From: Phoronis australis
Lineage: Eukaryota > Phoronida > Phoronidae
Assembly: GCA_002633005.1 (NCBI GenBank)
Contig: NMRA01000024.1
Span: 1,207,903 to 1,271,902 of the forward strand
DNA: 64,000 nt
Direction of reading: 5' to 3'
A program made the position numbers and the translations under genes. Positions 23,326-34,569 of this stretch are shown piece after piece; the stretch's first letter is position 1, and each line of letters starts with the position of its first letter. Below the pieces are notes generated by a model. It was given only the letters and a program-made list of their open reading frames with translations, was not told the DNA's origin and ran no database searches.

Positions 23326-23701
23326 TGATTCATAAATAAGACCCTCACGCTGTGTTTTCTGCGAATCCCATGTATCCTGAAGGGGGCTAACTGAGTGATT
23401 TTCGCGCATGCGCAGTTCACGGTTTCACTATTGCTGGTAACGCACGATTAACCACAACACTCATACTAAAAGACCTACTTGTTTATGGTCCACAGCGTTT
23501 GTGCGCGAAACCTACTTCTTTTCGTAATGCTTATTACACGTTTTATATTTTGTGCCATCAATTGTTAACAAATTTGTCGTATTTAAAATAGTCTTCAAAT
23601 GCCCAAAAGACCAAATCCGTTTTTCGTGTTGGCAATAATGACGGGATTGCTTTGGAAATCGTCTTAAGATAAGGTTTGACAAAGAGAGTATTGCGAGTTT
23701 C

Positions 23702-23761
23702 NNNNNNNNNNNNNNNNNNNNNNNNNNNNNNNNNNNNNNNNNNNNNNNNNNNNNNNNNNNN
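23702..23761. other. Assembly gap (60 N)
   Basis: Sixty N followed by a G/C homopolymer stretch (runs of G, then GGGCCC and C runs, to about 23795), which probably caused the sequencing gap. Confidence 0.98.
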
Positions 23762-23799
23762 GGGGGGGGGGGCCCGGGCCCCCTGGGCCCCCCCTAAAT

Positions 23800-24450
23800 C
23801 CGCCTATGCTGCTAGTTTGTTTCTTGGTCGATTTTAAGACGTTCACACGGCATTACTTAATCTAATCTGGGAGCTATCTCGCTGCTATATAGCCTAGGTA
23901 TAGACATTTACTTCTAGACTCCCGTGTTACCCTATGTTGTAGCCACCACGCGCGTTCAATGCCGATGAATAACACAAAGCCTCCTCTAATCGTCTGCGCG
24001 ATCCTATCATAAAGCACCATTCGAACGAAGGTGACCGGGTACGGCCCGATAATTACGTGAACTAAATCACTAATTAGTGACTTAGTAATCATTGTAGTTA
24101 GTATAGTACCAGTAACTGCAACAATTTTGTTGTTGTTGTCCATCTATATCCCATCTTTAACGGATAGGTCGGACCTGGACCTTTTCCGCGGTGGGGTTCG
24201 ATCGAACCCCCCCCCTGGCTACGGGCCTGGAATGACACCACTGTGGGGAGATCTTGGCCACAATTCATTTACACTGCAGAAGTAGCCTTGTTGGTTACAT
24301 GGCTTTCTGCATTTTCAGGTGAGCTTGCCGTCTAGAACAAGTCCTTAAAGTTTAGAACAGGCCACTATGACTGCGCATCTGGTAATTTCAACATTGCATT
24401 CGATCATACATAGTGACCCTGCCGTTACTGAATAATCGATAATGTATCTG
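23800..24450. other. Intergenic region with no recognised gene
   Basis: GTTCGATCGAACCCCCCCCC near 24196 and CTAAATCCGCCTATG near 23795 look like fragments of dispersed invertebrate repeats; no element ends could be set. Confidence 0.35.
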
Positions 24451-24454
24451 GGTG

Positions 24455-24675
24455 GTTGATTTTTGGCTTGAAAAGCCTTGACAGCTCCAACAGTCAGTTC
24501 TTGAAGACTTAAAACCTAAAAATATGAACAGTATACTAAGCCAAAGATTTCAAAAACTTTGCATTAAGCCTATTGAAACTGATTCCTAAGTCAAATTTTC
24601 CATATCTTACGGCTATATCGGAAGTGCAGCCGGCTGCTTAAAAAGTGAATGAAAATACAAATCAGCAGTTTGTTC
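24455..24675 (-). repeat. R element, partial inverted copy
   Basis: Its reverse complement aligns with 25280-25510: shared phrases are AAACTGATT, GCAGCCGG/GTAGCCGG, GGAATCAGTTTCAAT and ACTGTTCAT. With the copy at 25240 it forms an inverted pair around about 600 bases. Confidence 0.6.
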
Positions 24676-25239
24676 CCCAAAACCACCGTTTGTCTAAGAG
24701 ACAGTGCAACCATGCAGACTGTCAAAACTTTCGAAATTACTAAAATAAGGTGAAAAGTGGGTGTCGACCAGCCAGTATTTTTTACAAATCCAAAAGGGTA
24801 TATGAAATTTCCTGCTTAATTCCAACTTCCACTTGCAAACATCAAAAGTTAAAGAAAAGCCGCGACCTGAGCAAAAGTGGACCAAGGGATCAACAGCTAG
24901 CAAGATTTCACTCAGAACAGTCTCAAAAATCAAGCAAATGTCATTCGTAGCATTCACGTGCAGCACAAAGCTTAAAATTCCCAGCCAACCAAACACCCGC
25001 CAATTTGTAATGAAATTGAGGACGGCAAATTCAACCGTAACTCAAAATCTATTGGGGATGCAAATTCAACCACTTTGCCGGTAGTGTAAAAAATTACCCA
25101 ATCTGACAGAAAAAAGCTGAAACTTAAAACCTTGGTCCTCCTTAAGGTGTGCCACTTCGCAATACTTCACCTTCAGAATTAACTTTGGATTTGTAAAAAC
25201 TGTGGCTGGTCAACATCCTCTTTTATCCTGGTTTAGGCA

Positions 25240-25730
25240 GTCTAAATTCACTGTCTATCAGTTCGTAGTAATTGCATGCAAAGGCTTGGAGTGATAACTG
25301 CTGATTTAGTGTATTTTTAAAGTAGCCGGCAACACTTCTGATAGTCGTAGAAGATGGAAAATAGACTTTGGAATCAGTTTCAATTGACTTTATGCAAGGT
25401 CTTTAAAGTTCTTGGTTTAAAACACTGTTCATGTTTCAGGTTTTGTAAATCCTGTGAAACAGACTTTTGGAACTGCTAAGACCTGGTATTTCCAAGCCCC
25501 AAAACTGTGCCACCTGGAATGCCACCTTTGGGCACTTAATTGAAACAGTGCCTCTAGCGACTGCATCATTTACATGTGATGCATTCAACTATAAAGAGAC
25601 ATGACAAGCGAAATCTCGTCAAAATAATCCTGACAAAAGTACTATCTCGCAGTGTCTACTACTGAATTATTCGCTTTCCCCTTGGAGGGATTTCCAGAAA
25701 AGGAAAACTGTAGTAACAACCTAAAAGGTC
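25240..25730 (+). repeat. R element, direct copy upstream of transporter copy A
   Basis: Aligns along its length with 41205-41665: CAGTCTAAATTCACTGT, GACTTTGGAATCAGTTTCAA, CATGTTTCAG, GCCACCTTTGGGCA, AACAGTGCCTCTAGCGACTG and GCGAAATCTCGTCAAAATAA are shared. Non-coding. It could be a mobile element or part of the segmental duplication. Confidence 0.7.
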
Positions 25731-26475
25731 ACATTTTCCATACTAAAGGGAATATTCTACGTCTATGCTTTGCCATACATGTACCAAATAAGGAGATATA
25801 CTTTGCCTTATAAAAGAATAATCGACGGTGACGAGAACTTCACACATGATATTGTCATTTGCATTGAATACCCTCATCGGTCGACTTATTATCCAGACTC
25901 GGTATTCAGGTGAATAATTGAGCGTGGACGGTTTCCTTATCAATCAAGCAGCTAAATTTTATTTTGTCGGCGTAAACCCAGTTATAGTAAACCTAATTTT
26001 ACGATTCGTACACCGATTTTGGTTACTTTCTATGTTCTGTATATTTCTGTAATCCCACCATGACCCTGTGTCTCAAAGAATTTTATCAATACCCGAAATG
26101 CTTCGGAAGTGGTTCCTGGTAGTAAAGAACGAAGTACACCATTAATACTAAGATGAGGCCGTGAAATATTTTCGTGACGGTCAGTGGCCAGCATTGTTCT
26201 GTTTCAAAATGAATTAATCTCACTCTAACCAATGTTCATATAAAACTGAAACAAAGTGTCAAAGTCTGTCTCAGTAGAGACAATTTGTAATTCCTTAGGA
26301 GTTTTGAGAAATCAACAATAAATACATCGTATACTACGTTACCGGCTTCAGATGCAATAAAACTAACTGACCGCCGTGTGAGAGCATGCTTATTCAGTGT
26401 TTGATGACAGAAAGCTGTTGTAAAACTACAACTCGATTTTACATGTAATGGTCAGATGCTAAAGGAATTGTTTAG

Positions 26476-26488
26476 ATATATGTATGTA

Positions 26489-26541
<53 letters not shown>

Positions 26542-26726
26542 ATGCGTGTGTGTGTGTTTATGTGTATGCATGTCTGTGTGTGTGTATGTATGTATGTACG
26601 TATGTATATGTGAGTATATATGTGTATGTATGTATGTGTGTATGTATGTATGTGTGTATGTATGTATGTGTGTATGTATGTATATATGCATATATGTATG
26701 CATGCATGCATGCATGTATGTATGTA

Positions 26727-26766
<40 letters not shown>

Positions 26767-26816
26767 TGTGTGTATGTATGTATGTATGTATTTATATGTA
26801 TGTATGTATACATTGA
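26476..26816. repeat. Compound TG / TATG microsatellite
   Basis: About 340 bases of alternating purine-pyrimidine sequence (TG runs, TATG, TGTA and a TGCA run near 26700). Open frames on both strands are low-complexity artefacts. The matching place in the copy B region has no such repeat. Confidence 0.97.
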
Positions 26817-27638
26817 TATTGTGCACCTTTTCCCTGTATGGTTTTGTGGAAGGTGAACCTGGCTTCGCATCCCTCGACGAGTAAGAAGATTTATAATTTT
26901 GAGACGAATTCACCAAAATATTCACGTGCACATTATTTCTTTAATTCAATAGTATGGTCGTTTCATGACTGGAACTTTAGTTTTCAACTTTAGCCTCCGA
27001 ATAACCCTGTTGGTTTATGTTCGTAATGTCTCTAGTCCGGCCGTGACGGGCCTGATCGGGTTCCGAGTCAGTGCACACGGGAAACTAACACGTACATATC
27101 GGTACATAGGCGTATCCATTGTTCACTTAGCTTTTCTTTCTTATAATAAAGATAATGGTAAGCATTTATCGGCGCCTCAAGTAGGACATCCGTGTGACCT
27201 GTATTGTTATATCCACCAATAAAGCAACAAAGGAAAACAATGGTAGCGATAACCATGCTACAGGCTTACGCCCGTCGCATTATCTGGCAAGTTAAGCAAT
27301 AGCTTGCGAAATCCACGCGACATCATTTGGCATGGAAACAAGCGTTTTGTGTTTAGAACTAAAAAGGTACACGTTCTCAAAAATTCGAGACTCCCTATAT
27401 TTTAGGCTGGGTGGGCGCGTGGAACAGACTCCAAGCTTCCAGCGACAGATCTCGGTAAGGTGGCCTACGAACTTTGCAGGCTACGGAACATTCAAAACTT
27501 CTCTAAATCCGTAACGGCAAAATAAAACATCTCATTTGTTTTACATCGAATTTTGATAATTTATTGGTGTAAAACGATGAATTCAAGCGATAAGCTGACA
27601 CCGTCTTGTGAACTACTGAGAGACCAAGTTAGAACCTG

Positions 27639-27646
27639 TGACGTCA
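27639..27646. promoter_or_regulatory. CRE-type palindrome TGACGTCA upstream of copy A
   Basis: A perfect TGACGTCA in a block conserved among the three transporter copies. Copy C keeps it (42016-42023); copy B has TAACGTCA (43997-44004). Function is inferred from the motif. Confidence 0.4.
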
Positions 27647-27660
27647 TTGATTAATTGCAG

Positions 27661-27686
27661 CACCTCCGTCTGCCGTCTGGTGTCAG
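27661..27686 (+). other. Candidate 26-nt 5' UTR exon of transporter copy A
   Basis: The block after TTAATTGCAG, ending CTGGTGTCAG before GTAAAA, is nearly identical in copy B (44019-44044) with both splice-like borders kept. In pseudogene C the block is recognisable but both borders are lost (CAG to CAA; no GTAAAA). A matching acceptor (AAATCAG) lies at 28233, 26 bases before the ATG. Confidence 0.4.
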
Positions 27687-28259
27687 GTAAAAGTACTGAA
27701 GTTGCTGTTATCGAGTGGAACTACCCTATTATCTAAATTGAAACAAAGTACGTTGTTTTTTGATGGCATTCTCCTTTAACTGATGCACGGGAACTCATCT
27801 CACGGAAATAGACGGGAATAGTCGATGATTTTCTGATTTCGGCCGAGGTACAACATTGTGCTCAAAAGGCATTTAGTTTGATAACAGAAAGAAAGTAAAT
27901 ATTATGCCATGTTATCTATTACTAAATTCGGTATATATTTGAACTAGATTACCCTTTGAGATAAGGACTTAAAGTGAAACAGCGTACCAATTTGTCTTGT
28001 GAACTACGATAGTTTTTTTACACAGAGTTGCATACTTAATTTTCTAAACACTCTCAATTCCACACCAAACTCGTAATTTGGGACGTCCGTTTTCTGTTGG
28101 GTATTATGCGATGGTTGGACTTGAATATTGCGCTTTTCCATCTGTTGTCATTTTGCCTCCCCGCGTACGTAAACGAGTAACCCGCATCGCGATGCCTCAC
28201 TTAAATACGAGTTATTTGAGCAAGAGAAATCAGATCATTAGCGAAAGAAGAAATCTGCC

Positions 28260-29530
28260 ATGTATCAACCACAACGCTACGATTTGCTGTCCATTAGTAT
28301 CGTGATTGGATTCGGAACGTTCTTAATACCAGATGCAATTCTGGCCGAGTTGCCAATTCTTGTTCAAAGACTGCCGGAGTACTGGACTCTTCCAACGTTT
28401 CTCAGTATGGAGTCAGCGATTATGACAGGTATAACTGCGCTCTATTTTCTTGTTGTGAAATGTACAAAGGGTGCGGAACTTGAAAACAGAAAGAGGCCGC
28501 TGGCTTTGGTCATTCTGCAAATTGCGAAGATAATATTTTTGGTGGTTCTTATCATGTTCTGGAATACAACGACTGTCATTAATGGGAAGGAGTATAGTAT
28601 TGTTCTCCAAGCTATTTACACAATATTGATTCTTTTTCGATCATTTGAATATATTTGGGGATTGACTTATGTCGGCACACTGCCAGCGAAGAGGTGTGTC
28701 CCCGGGTATTATTTTGGAGTGAGTCTTGGGAGCACATTGTTCGGGTGTATTTCTCTCTTGCAAGGTAGTGGTGAAGCGGACTGTGCTTACAAACATGGAA
28801 ACACTACTTTCACGAATATGGAAATGTTTGACCATGGGAATAATTCTGAAAGAAACTGGATCTCGTCCACTACAAACAGTTCTCTGGAAGCTGTGCACTC
28901 AGGACTACCGATTGCAGTTGAAACATACTTTGTAATAGTTTCGGGTTGCGTTGCATTTTGTGTGATTTGTCTCCTTGTTCACATTTTTCTCACTGATTAT
29001 TGCTCAACGTCATCTCCTTTTGGAGAAGGCAGTGAAATAGTCAGTGAAGCTGTCGTCGATGGAAACGATGAGGAAATGTCATCAGAAGTAGATTGCACCG
29101 TGAAGCTGCTCGACACTGACTCTGGGGACTCAAGCGTCACAGACATGGATGAAAAAACTACGATGCTTGGAGATTCGTCAAAAGAGACGCAAAAACACGT
29201 AGACAGTGCCGGGTATCACGCAGATCCATCTTGCTTATTTCGTACATATTTGTGACAAAAGGTCTGAGCAGCGGTGTGGCACGGTCCTTGATGACGTACG
29301 CGACACTACCTTATGGCACTTTAGCCTACAGCATAACCCGGCGAGTTTCTGACATTGTGGGTCCAATCGGCAATTTGGCTTACGCTTTCTTGCCCGTGAA
29401 ATCCATGAGATCTCTGACACTAGCATTTGGCGCTTTTCTGGTGCTCTCTCTCTACACGTGCGTGACAGCCAGCATGAGTCCAACGCCACCTTTTGTAGTC
29501 ACCCACCCTGCCGTCGGTAGCAGTATAGCC
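28260..29530 (+). CDS. Copy A exon 1 (membrane segments 1-9, one-base frameshift)
   Basis: ATG at 28260 starts MYQPQRYDLL; the paralogue B starts at the same place. The donor GTGAGT at 29531 follows SSIA, exactly as in copy B (47291) and copy C (40248). The frame switch is at 29212-29214, where copy B reads GGGTTATCACG and A reads GGGTATCACG. Three possible N-glycosylation sites (NTT, NNS, NSS) lie in the loop at about residues 180-205. Confidence 0.85.
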
Positions 29531-32500
29531 GTGAGTATGAAGTCTTAAAAAATAAGTTTTGGGGCCATTCTAAATCGTTTAAATTGAAAACTAAATGGAA
29601 AGTATTGTTTTAAAATCTTTGTTAAGTCAGGAGTGTGTCAAAAATTGCACATTGCTACTTTTCGTTGAAGATGAGATACGTTTGTTTCGTACAGCGTATA
29701 CAAACCGTAATATCAATTAATGCGTCGCACTTTACAAGGAGAAAGTGGTAGATTTGCGCACACAGCCAATTTGTGCATACTTCAGTGGATATGGAATTGA
29801 GTGGAGGTAATTTTCGATAATTGTTTTGAATTCAGACACATAATGCAAAACATACCTCTACTCTTGACATTTTTATTTTGAACGTTTTGTATCTTACGTG
29901 CATCAAAAAATTGTGAGCCCAATCGGACGGGTACGAATTTTATTTACACTTGTTGAAGCATAAGGTCTCGCCTAAGTTCATAAGTTCTGTTGCTCCCTAG
30001 AGTGTTTTCTCATGCCTGTGGTACATTGACTTACTCAAGGATTGCAATATATTTACGTACATGTTTGATATAATTGAAAGGTTCAAAAACTACCAATCTG
30101 GCTTAGGCTATAGTGGAGAATTTAAAACAGGTTTGGCCTTCGTCACATGAAAAAAGTAATTGTTTGTTGTTTACCTTCACTACTTACTTAAATATTGACG
30201 TCATCTGTCTACAAAAGTTTTACAAAATTCTTTGTTAAGGAAGTCCTGTTCATCGCAAAATGACATGTCTTCTACTGCTATCTAGTTCTGGGGTTACTCC
30301 CACAGAGGAATTGATGACTGACTACGAGTTTCTCTATTAATGGGTGCATTTTCTGACAAATTTCGCTGCGAAAGCAAAACGGTTCAGGTTTGGGGCTCTG
30401 AACTCTATAAAAGGGTCACCCCTTTTTATACACAAGCGACAAATCTGTGGAAGGGTTTTCAATGTTATTTATATTGACTTTGTTACAAGTGAAGTACTTA
30501 TAACATGACATCTCAGGCTTAATTAAAGATTTAATTTGGTCTTATGTCCCTATACTACTTCACAACTGCAGCTTATCCAAGTAATTTAGTGGATCGTCAC
30601 AGCCTAGCAATGATTCGTAAAATTACCTCAGTATTTAGAAGTTAGGCATATACTGTCAGAGAATTTTTATCGAGTAAGATTTACTTATTTTCAGAAAAAA
30701 AGACTGATGCTAAGCCGGTCGCCCTCTGTGAGCGATCAGCTTAATGATTCCGCTAGAAAATATCTGATGTTACGCCGTTGGTCGTTGGATTTTGCATGGG
30801 CGTGGCAATTTTCGGGGGGCTACTGAAAAAAAAAGCAAATCGCGTATCTCCGCCAAACTTTCAGAATGCCAACGCCGCGGAATCCTATTGATTTCCACCG
30901 GGTCAGTCTGTTCCGGACAGGCTTCGATACATAACAAAAGGGTTGAAAAATTCTTAAGTACGTAAGTAATGACGTAGTAGTTCATTAAGGAGCTGAGCAA
31001 AGAAGTAGATTTTACATTGCAAGCTATGGGACTTAGCACTAAAATGAAGATTTCTCTCAACATTGCGAGAAATGGAGAAACGGTGCTTCATCATGAATTT
31101 ATCCGATCAATGTTTGAGTATTGGTTGCTTGTTCGGACACGGATTCTGTCAAAATATTCACAAAGTTAGCTTTCCACCCTTCGGGCACTCAAGCAGCTGA
31201 AGGGGAATCAAACTTGTGTCAGCTGTATGAATACCGACACTAGGACGGTACTGACTTTTATTGTGTCTGATCACTTGTTTTCAAATTGAATCAAGAATAG
31301 ATTGCAACTCTCTAACTATGTCATTACCATGTTCATAAAATTTATAGTGTTCTGAGGTCAAGAACTATAAAACATAAAAATTAACAGTATGTTGTAGTAT
31401 TAAATAGAAGCTTAATTTGCACTGCTTCTTGCATTGTATTATGTAAATGCTATTAAAGTGGAAAAGTTCAAGGAACATCACTTTATATCGATATGTAAAT
31501 TTTAGGCCACATCACCTGACCTAATGAATATAAACCTGAAAAAAATTCTCGGGATGGTCTGGGGGAGAAATATTTCAGATAGAAGAAAACGAAATTTGCT
31601 GGCATGACGGGATTCATTTCCGCTTACGGCAAAACTATATTAACCAGTAACCGGAACTGGAATTTGGTCATCGCATTGCACGGAACATTTTCGGTGTGCG
31701 TGTGAATATTAGAGGTGCAAATCTAAGGAATTGTACCACGGGTTTGGTGTCTGGTGGACTGGGGATATCTTAGTTGGAATATAACGTGTAATCGTGGAAT
31801 TATTTCCGCCCAGGGCAGAGTAATAGCCACGATTTTACCCGTTACACATTCGCGCCTCCGAACTGCCAAATGGAATGTGGGAGAATTTTAGGTGGGCCAA
31901 ATTCTGTAATTAATTGTATCTACCACGCTTTGTACTAACGGGAGCATTCAGAAGTAAATGATGACGACCTTTATGTACATAAATTATCCAAACTTATGAT
32001 GTAATGGCCACGGAAACATCTGTGCAAATACGTGTATCGACATTTATTAACCCCATGACATAGTTATGAGCAGAAACACAATTTTAAATACTGGTGGCTG
32101 TATGAATTACGCTAATTTTTCATGCAAGCTGATTTTATTAAATTAACTGACCATAGAAACATGAGTACAAATGAAGCCAGATGTTGTAAACGGCTAATTT
32201 GGATGACATACTTTCAAAAAGTGAGCCCAATAAAAGGTCAAATACGAGTGACAGTCCATTTTCCTTATCTGGACTCTTCTCTCATGACGAGTTGACATCG
32301 CAGAGAATTTCAACTTAATTCTAATTTGTCTGTTGTCACTTATTCATTGTGTTTAATTACGTTCTCCCTTGTAGTTTTTTTTAATAAATAATTGCTCATT
32401 CAAGCAGTTAATTCCGATGTTACACTTTTTGTTGATACATACAATTTTGGTACCAAACGTGAATGTTTGCAGTGAAAGGTAAATAGTCTCATAAATTATC

Positions 32501-34569
32501 CATACTGTCGTACTGGCAACTGCATACATCCTGTTAAAAGCTTGGCATTTCGAAGCAATGGTTAGCACACCTTCAAAAATGGAAGCTATTGTCGGTAAGT
32601 CTAACTTTCTGAAAGTAACGAATCTTTGACTCTTAAAAACTATGTCACACGTACGTGTACCTTGCTTATAGTTGCCGCATCATCATAACATGTATGACGC
32701 ACGAAATCATATATGCCAATTCAAATTTTGTTGAAACAAAAAAGAACGACTTAAGCCCATCTCACACGTATCTTGCTTACATCTACCGCCAAATTCTATA
32801 CGTACTTTGAACTAAACAATACGCAACACAGCAAATCAACTTATACATTACACAAGCTTGCCTACTCAATTAAAATACAATTTCAACAGTTCAGCAGTCT
32901 GTTCGGTGCCTACACATGGGTTCCTGAGCCACTGCAAAGGCCAACACACTATCAAACTTGAGATCAACAGTGTAGTGATCTAAGAACCATAGATTTTAGA
33001 CAATATTGTAAACGCATTAGCAATGAGTCTCTGAAAACTGGCTCAGGCGTATCTAGTTTACCCCCATTTCTGTCAAACCCAGAAAGAACTTTTAAACCAT
33101 AGAGTTGCAAGGTAAAATCGCGAGTTCCGAGGTTCAACATCACCTCACTAACCAAATATAGGGTCTGCGCGCCTCGGGATAATGGCTGATGGAGCCAAAA
33201 TGAGTTAGCCGTGTCCATCTGTATTGTGTGCCGAGACAATTGACCAGTGATTGTTATTCCGTAGCAAGCATCTGTTGGAGGCATGACAGATATAAAACAT
33301 CTTGGGATTCATACGAAATCATTTAACTGTTTAAATATCCGTTCCGCCTGTCGCTGTCCCTGTCACGAAACATCGCAGAAGTCATAAACACATCAATTGA
33401 GTAACTAAATCTATCTATAGAGATAGCAAGTCTATCAATAAAGTTACTAAGTCTATATATCGATATAGTAAGTAAGTCCATCGATAGAGTTAGTAAGTCT
33501 ATCAATAGAGTTAGTAAGTCTATCGATAGAGTTAGTAAATTTATCGATAGAGTTAGTAAGTCCATCGAAAGATTTTAAGTCTAGAGATAGAGTTAATAAT
33601 GCTATTGATAGCGATAGTAAGTCTATCGATAGAGTAACTAAGCCAATTGATATGTTAGTAAGTTTATCGATAGAGTTAATAAGTCTATCGATAGAGCTAT
33701 CAACGGAGAAAAATGTTGCTGTGCCGTCCTTTTACGGCCACCGTATCAAACTGCTCAAAAGGAAATTGGCAGATATTTTCCTCCGGATCACAGCACGACT
33801 GGTGGACAGGTATGACTACTAGCAGCAATTTTGTATCTCCTGAACCCGTTACAGGATCTGTGTGAATTAGTAAAACGAGTGTCCTGTTATGAACGTGGTA
33901 TCAGATAAGCGGTTTGAGACGGATCCGAATAGCACTCTAGTTTCTTACGTTTGTTTCGTTATATTCGGAGTTCCGTGACGGATTTTCATGAAACTTGGCA
34001 ACTGTGTTTGTATTATGGAAACTACAAGGCTTGTCTATTTTCAGAAGGGTTCGACATAGTCTGCACCACCTGGTGGCTCTTTTGATAACAATAAGCATCA
34101 TTACAAACATGCCGTTTGTGATGTAGCCGTGCGCACATCTCCGCGCTCTTGTGTGCATACTAGCTAAAGCCAATTTGAAACACAGTCCTCTGTTTCAGAC
34201 ATTTGTCAAGATCAGCATAAGATTCTCTATTTCTAAGTCAAAACTATATCTGGTTAGTGGTTAGCCAAAATGCAAGGTATGCATTCAATATACTTGTAGT
34301 TATTTCTAATGATTCTCTCAAGTACTTGTTGTATGCTTTCAGAGTGTATATGATGTGATTTTCCACATTTGTAGATATCCACAGTTATTGGGACGACACT
34401 TGTGATGAATTACTTGCGTTCTGGATTGGCGACGGTCGCAGCTTTAGAAGGGCCAAAAACATTGACCTATTTCAGCATGGCGAACGAAGTTTCTTTTTTA
34501 GTGTTCATGACACCCACATTCCTGTGTGTGAACGTTTTCCATCTTCTGACTGACATTCCCCAGTGTTGA
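28260..34569 (+). CDS. SLC52-type riboflavin transporter, copy A (frameshifted)
   Basis: Two exons, 28260-29530 and 34375-34569, with about 88% identity to copy B over the first. Family: SLC52 (RFVT) plasma-membrane riboflavin carriers with 11 predicted membrane segments. Matching landmarks to human SLC52A3 are AELPILVQRLPEYWTLP (human VELPLLVMELPEGWYLP), LQGSG, TYATLPYG and MSPTPP. The second exon encodes ISTVIGTTLVMNYLRSG to a C-terminus ending TDIPQC and a stop at 34567. One T is missing near 29213 relative to copy B, so the frame breaks in the cytoplasmic loop (about residue 318) and recovers only in another frame. This may be a real pseudogene or a sequence error, since the rest is free of stops. 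AATAAA signals follow near 35015 and 35170. Confidence 0.85.
29531..31490. other. Copy A intron, part shared with copy B
   Basis: 29531-30540 aligns with 47291-48240 downstream of copy B (for example CTCTATAAAAGGGTCACCCC against CTCTACAAAAGGGTCACTCC). No exon seen in it. 30540-31490 shows nothing recognisable. Confidence 0.6.
31503..32013. repeat. D element, copy in transporter A intron
   Basis: Starts GGCCACATCACCTGACC and ends ATGATGTAATGGCC; the two ends are weakly inverted (GGCCA..ACATCA). It aligns with 55468-56230 plus 57516-57600, the second copy. Non-coding. Confidence 0.6.
32014..33390. other. Copy A intron, unique part
   Basis: No gene, RNA or repeat recognised. Confidence 0.45.
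33395..33705. repeat. ~22-24 bp minisatellite (TAAGTCTATCGATAGAGTTAG)
   Basis: About 13 imperfect copies of a unit containing CTATCGATAGAG, which is itself a palindrome. It sits inside the last intron of copy A. A Leu/Ile/Asp-repeat open frame on the minus strand is a by-product. Confidence 0.9.
33800..34080. repeat. Diverged relative of the LIN54-intron repeat array
   Basis: Shares phrases with 10020-10900 in the same order: GTATCTCCTGAACC, CAGGATCT, GACGGATTTTCATGAAA and GTTCGACATAGTYTGC, then a CCACCTGGTGGC in place of CCACCTAGTGGC. Single copy. Confidence 0.75.
34375..34569 (+). CDS. Copy A exon 2 (last two membrane segments)
   Basis: Acceptor ACATTTGTAG at 34374. Sixty-four codons and a stop, in phase with exon 1. 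Two hydrophobic stretches and the ending VNVFHLLTDIPQC correspond to the human SLC52A3 C-terminus (LVNVLRLFSSADFCN). The intron is 4844 bases. Confidence 0.85.
   Translation: MSTVIGTTLVMNYLRSGLATVAALEGPKTLTYFSMANEVSFLVFMTPTFLCVNVFHLLTDIPQC

Noticed and set aside
24694-24996. 100-codon minus-strand open frame between R-element arms
   Set aside because: No domain, no homologue recalled, and it is absent from the third R copy.
26452-26931. Long open frames on both strands over the TG/TATG repeat
   Set aside because: Products are pure His/Thr/Tyr or Cys/Val/Tyr repeats produced by the microsatellite.
29235-29489. Antisense open frame over transporter copy A
   Set aside because: Shadow of the coding strand; not kept in copies B or C.
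33323-33565. Leu/Ile/Asp repeat protein on the minus strand
   Set aside because: It is the translation of a 22-24 bp minisatellite with no start context or homology.
33395-33705. CRISPR-like array
   Set aside because: Units are contiguous and imperfect with no spacers; this is a eukaryotic minisatellite.
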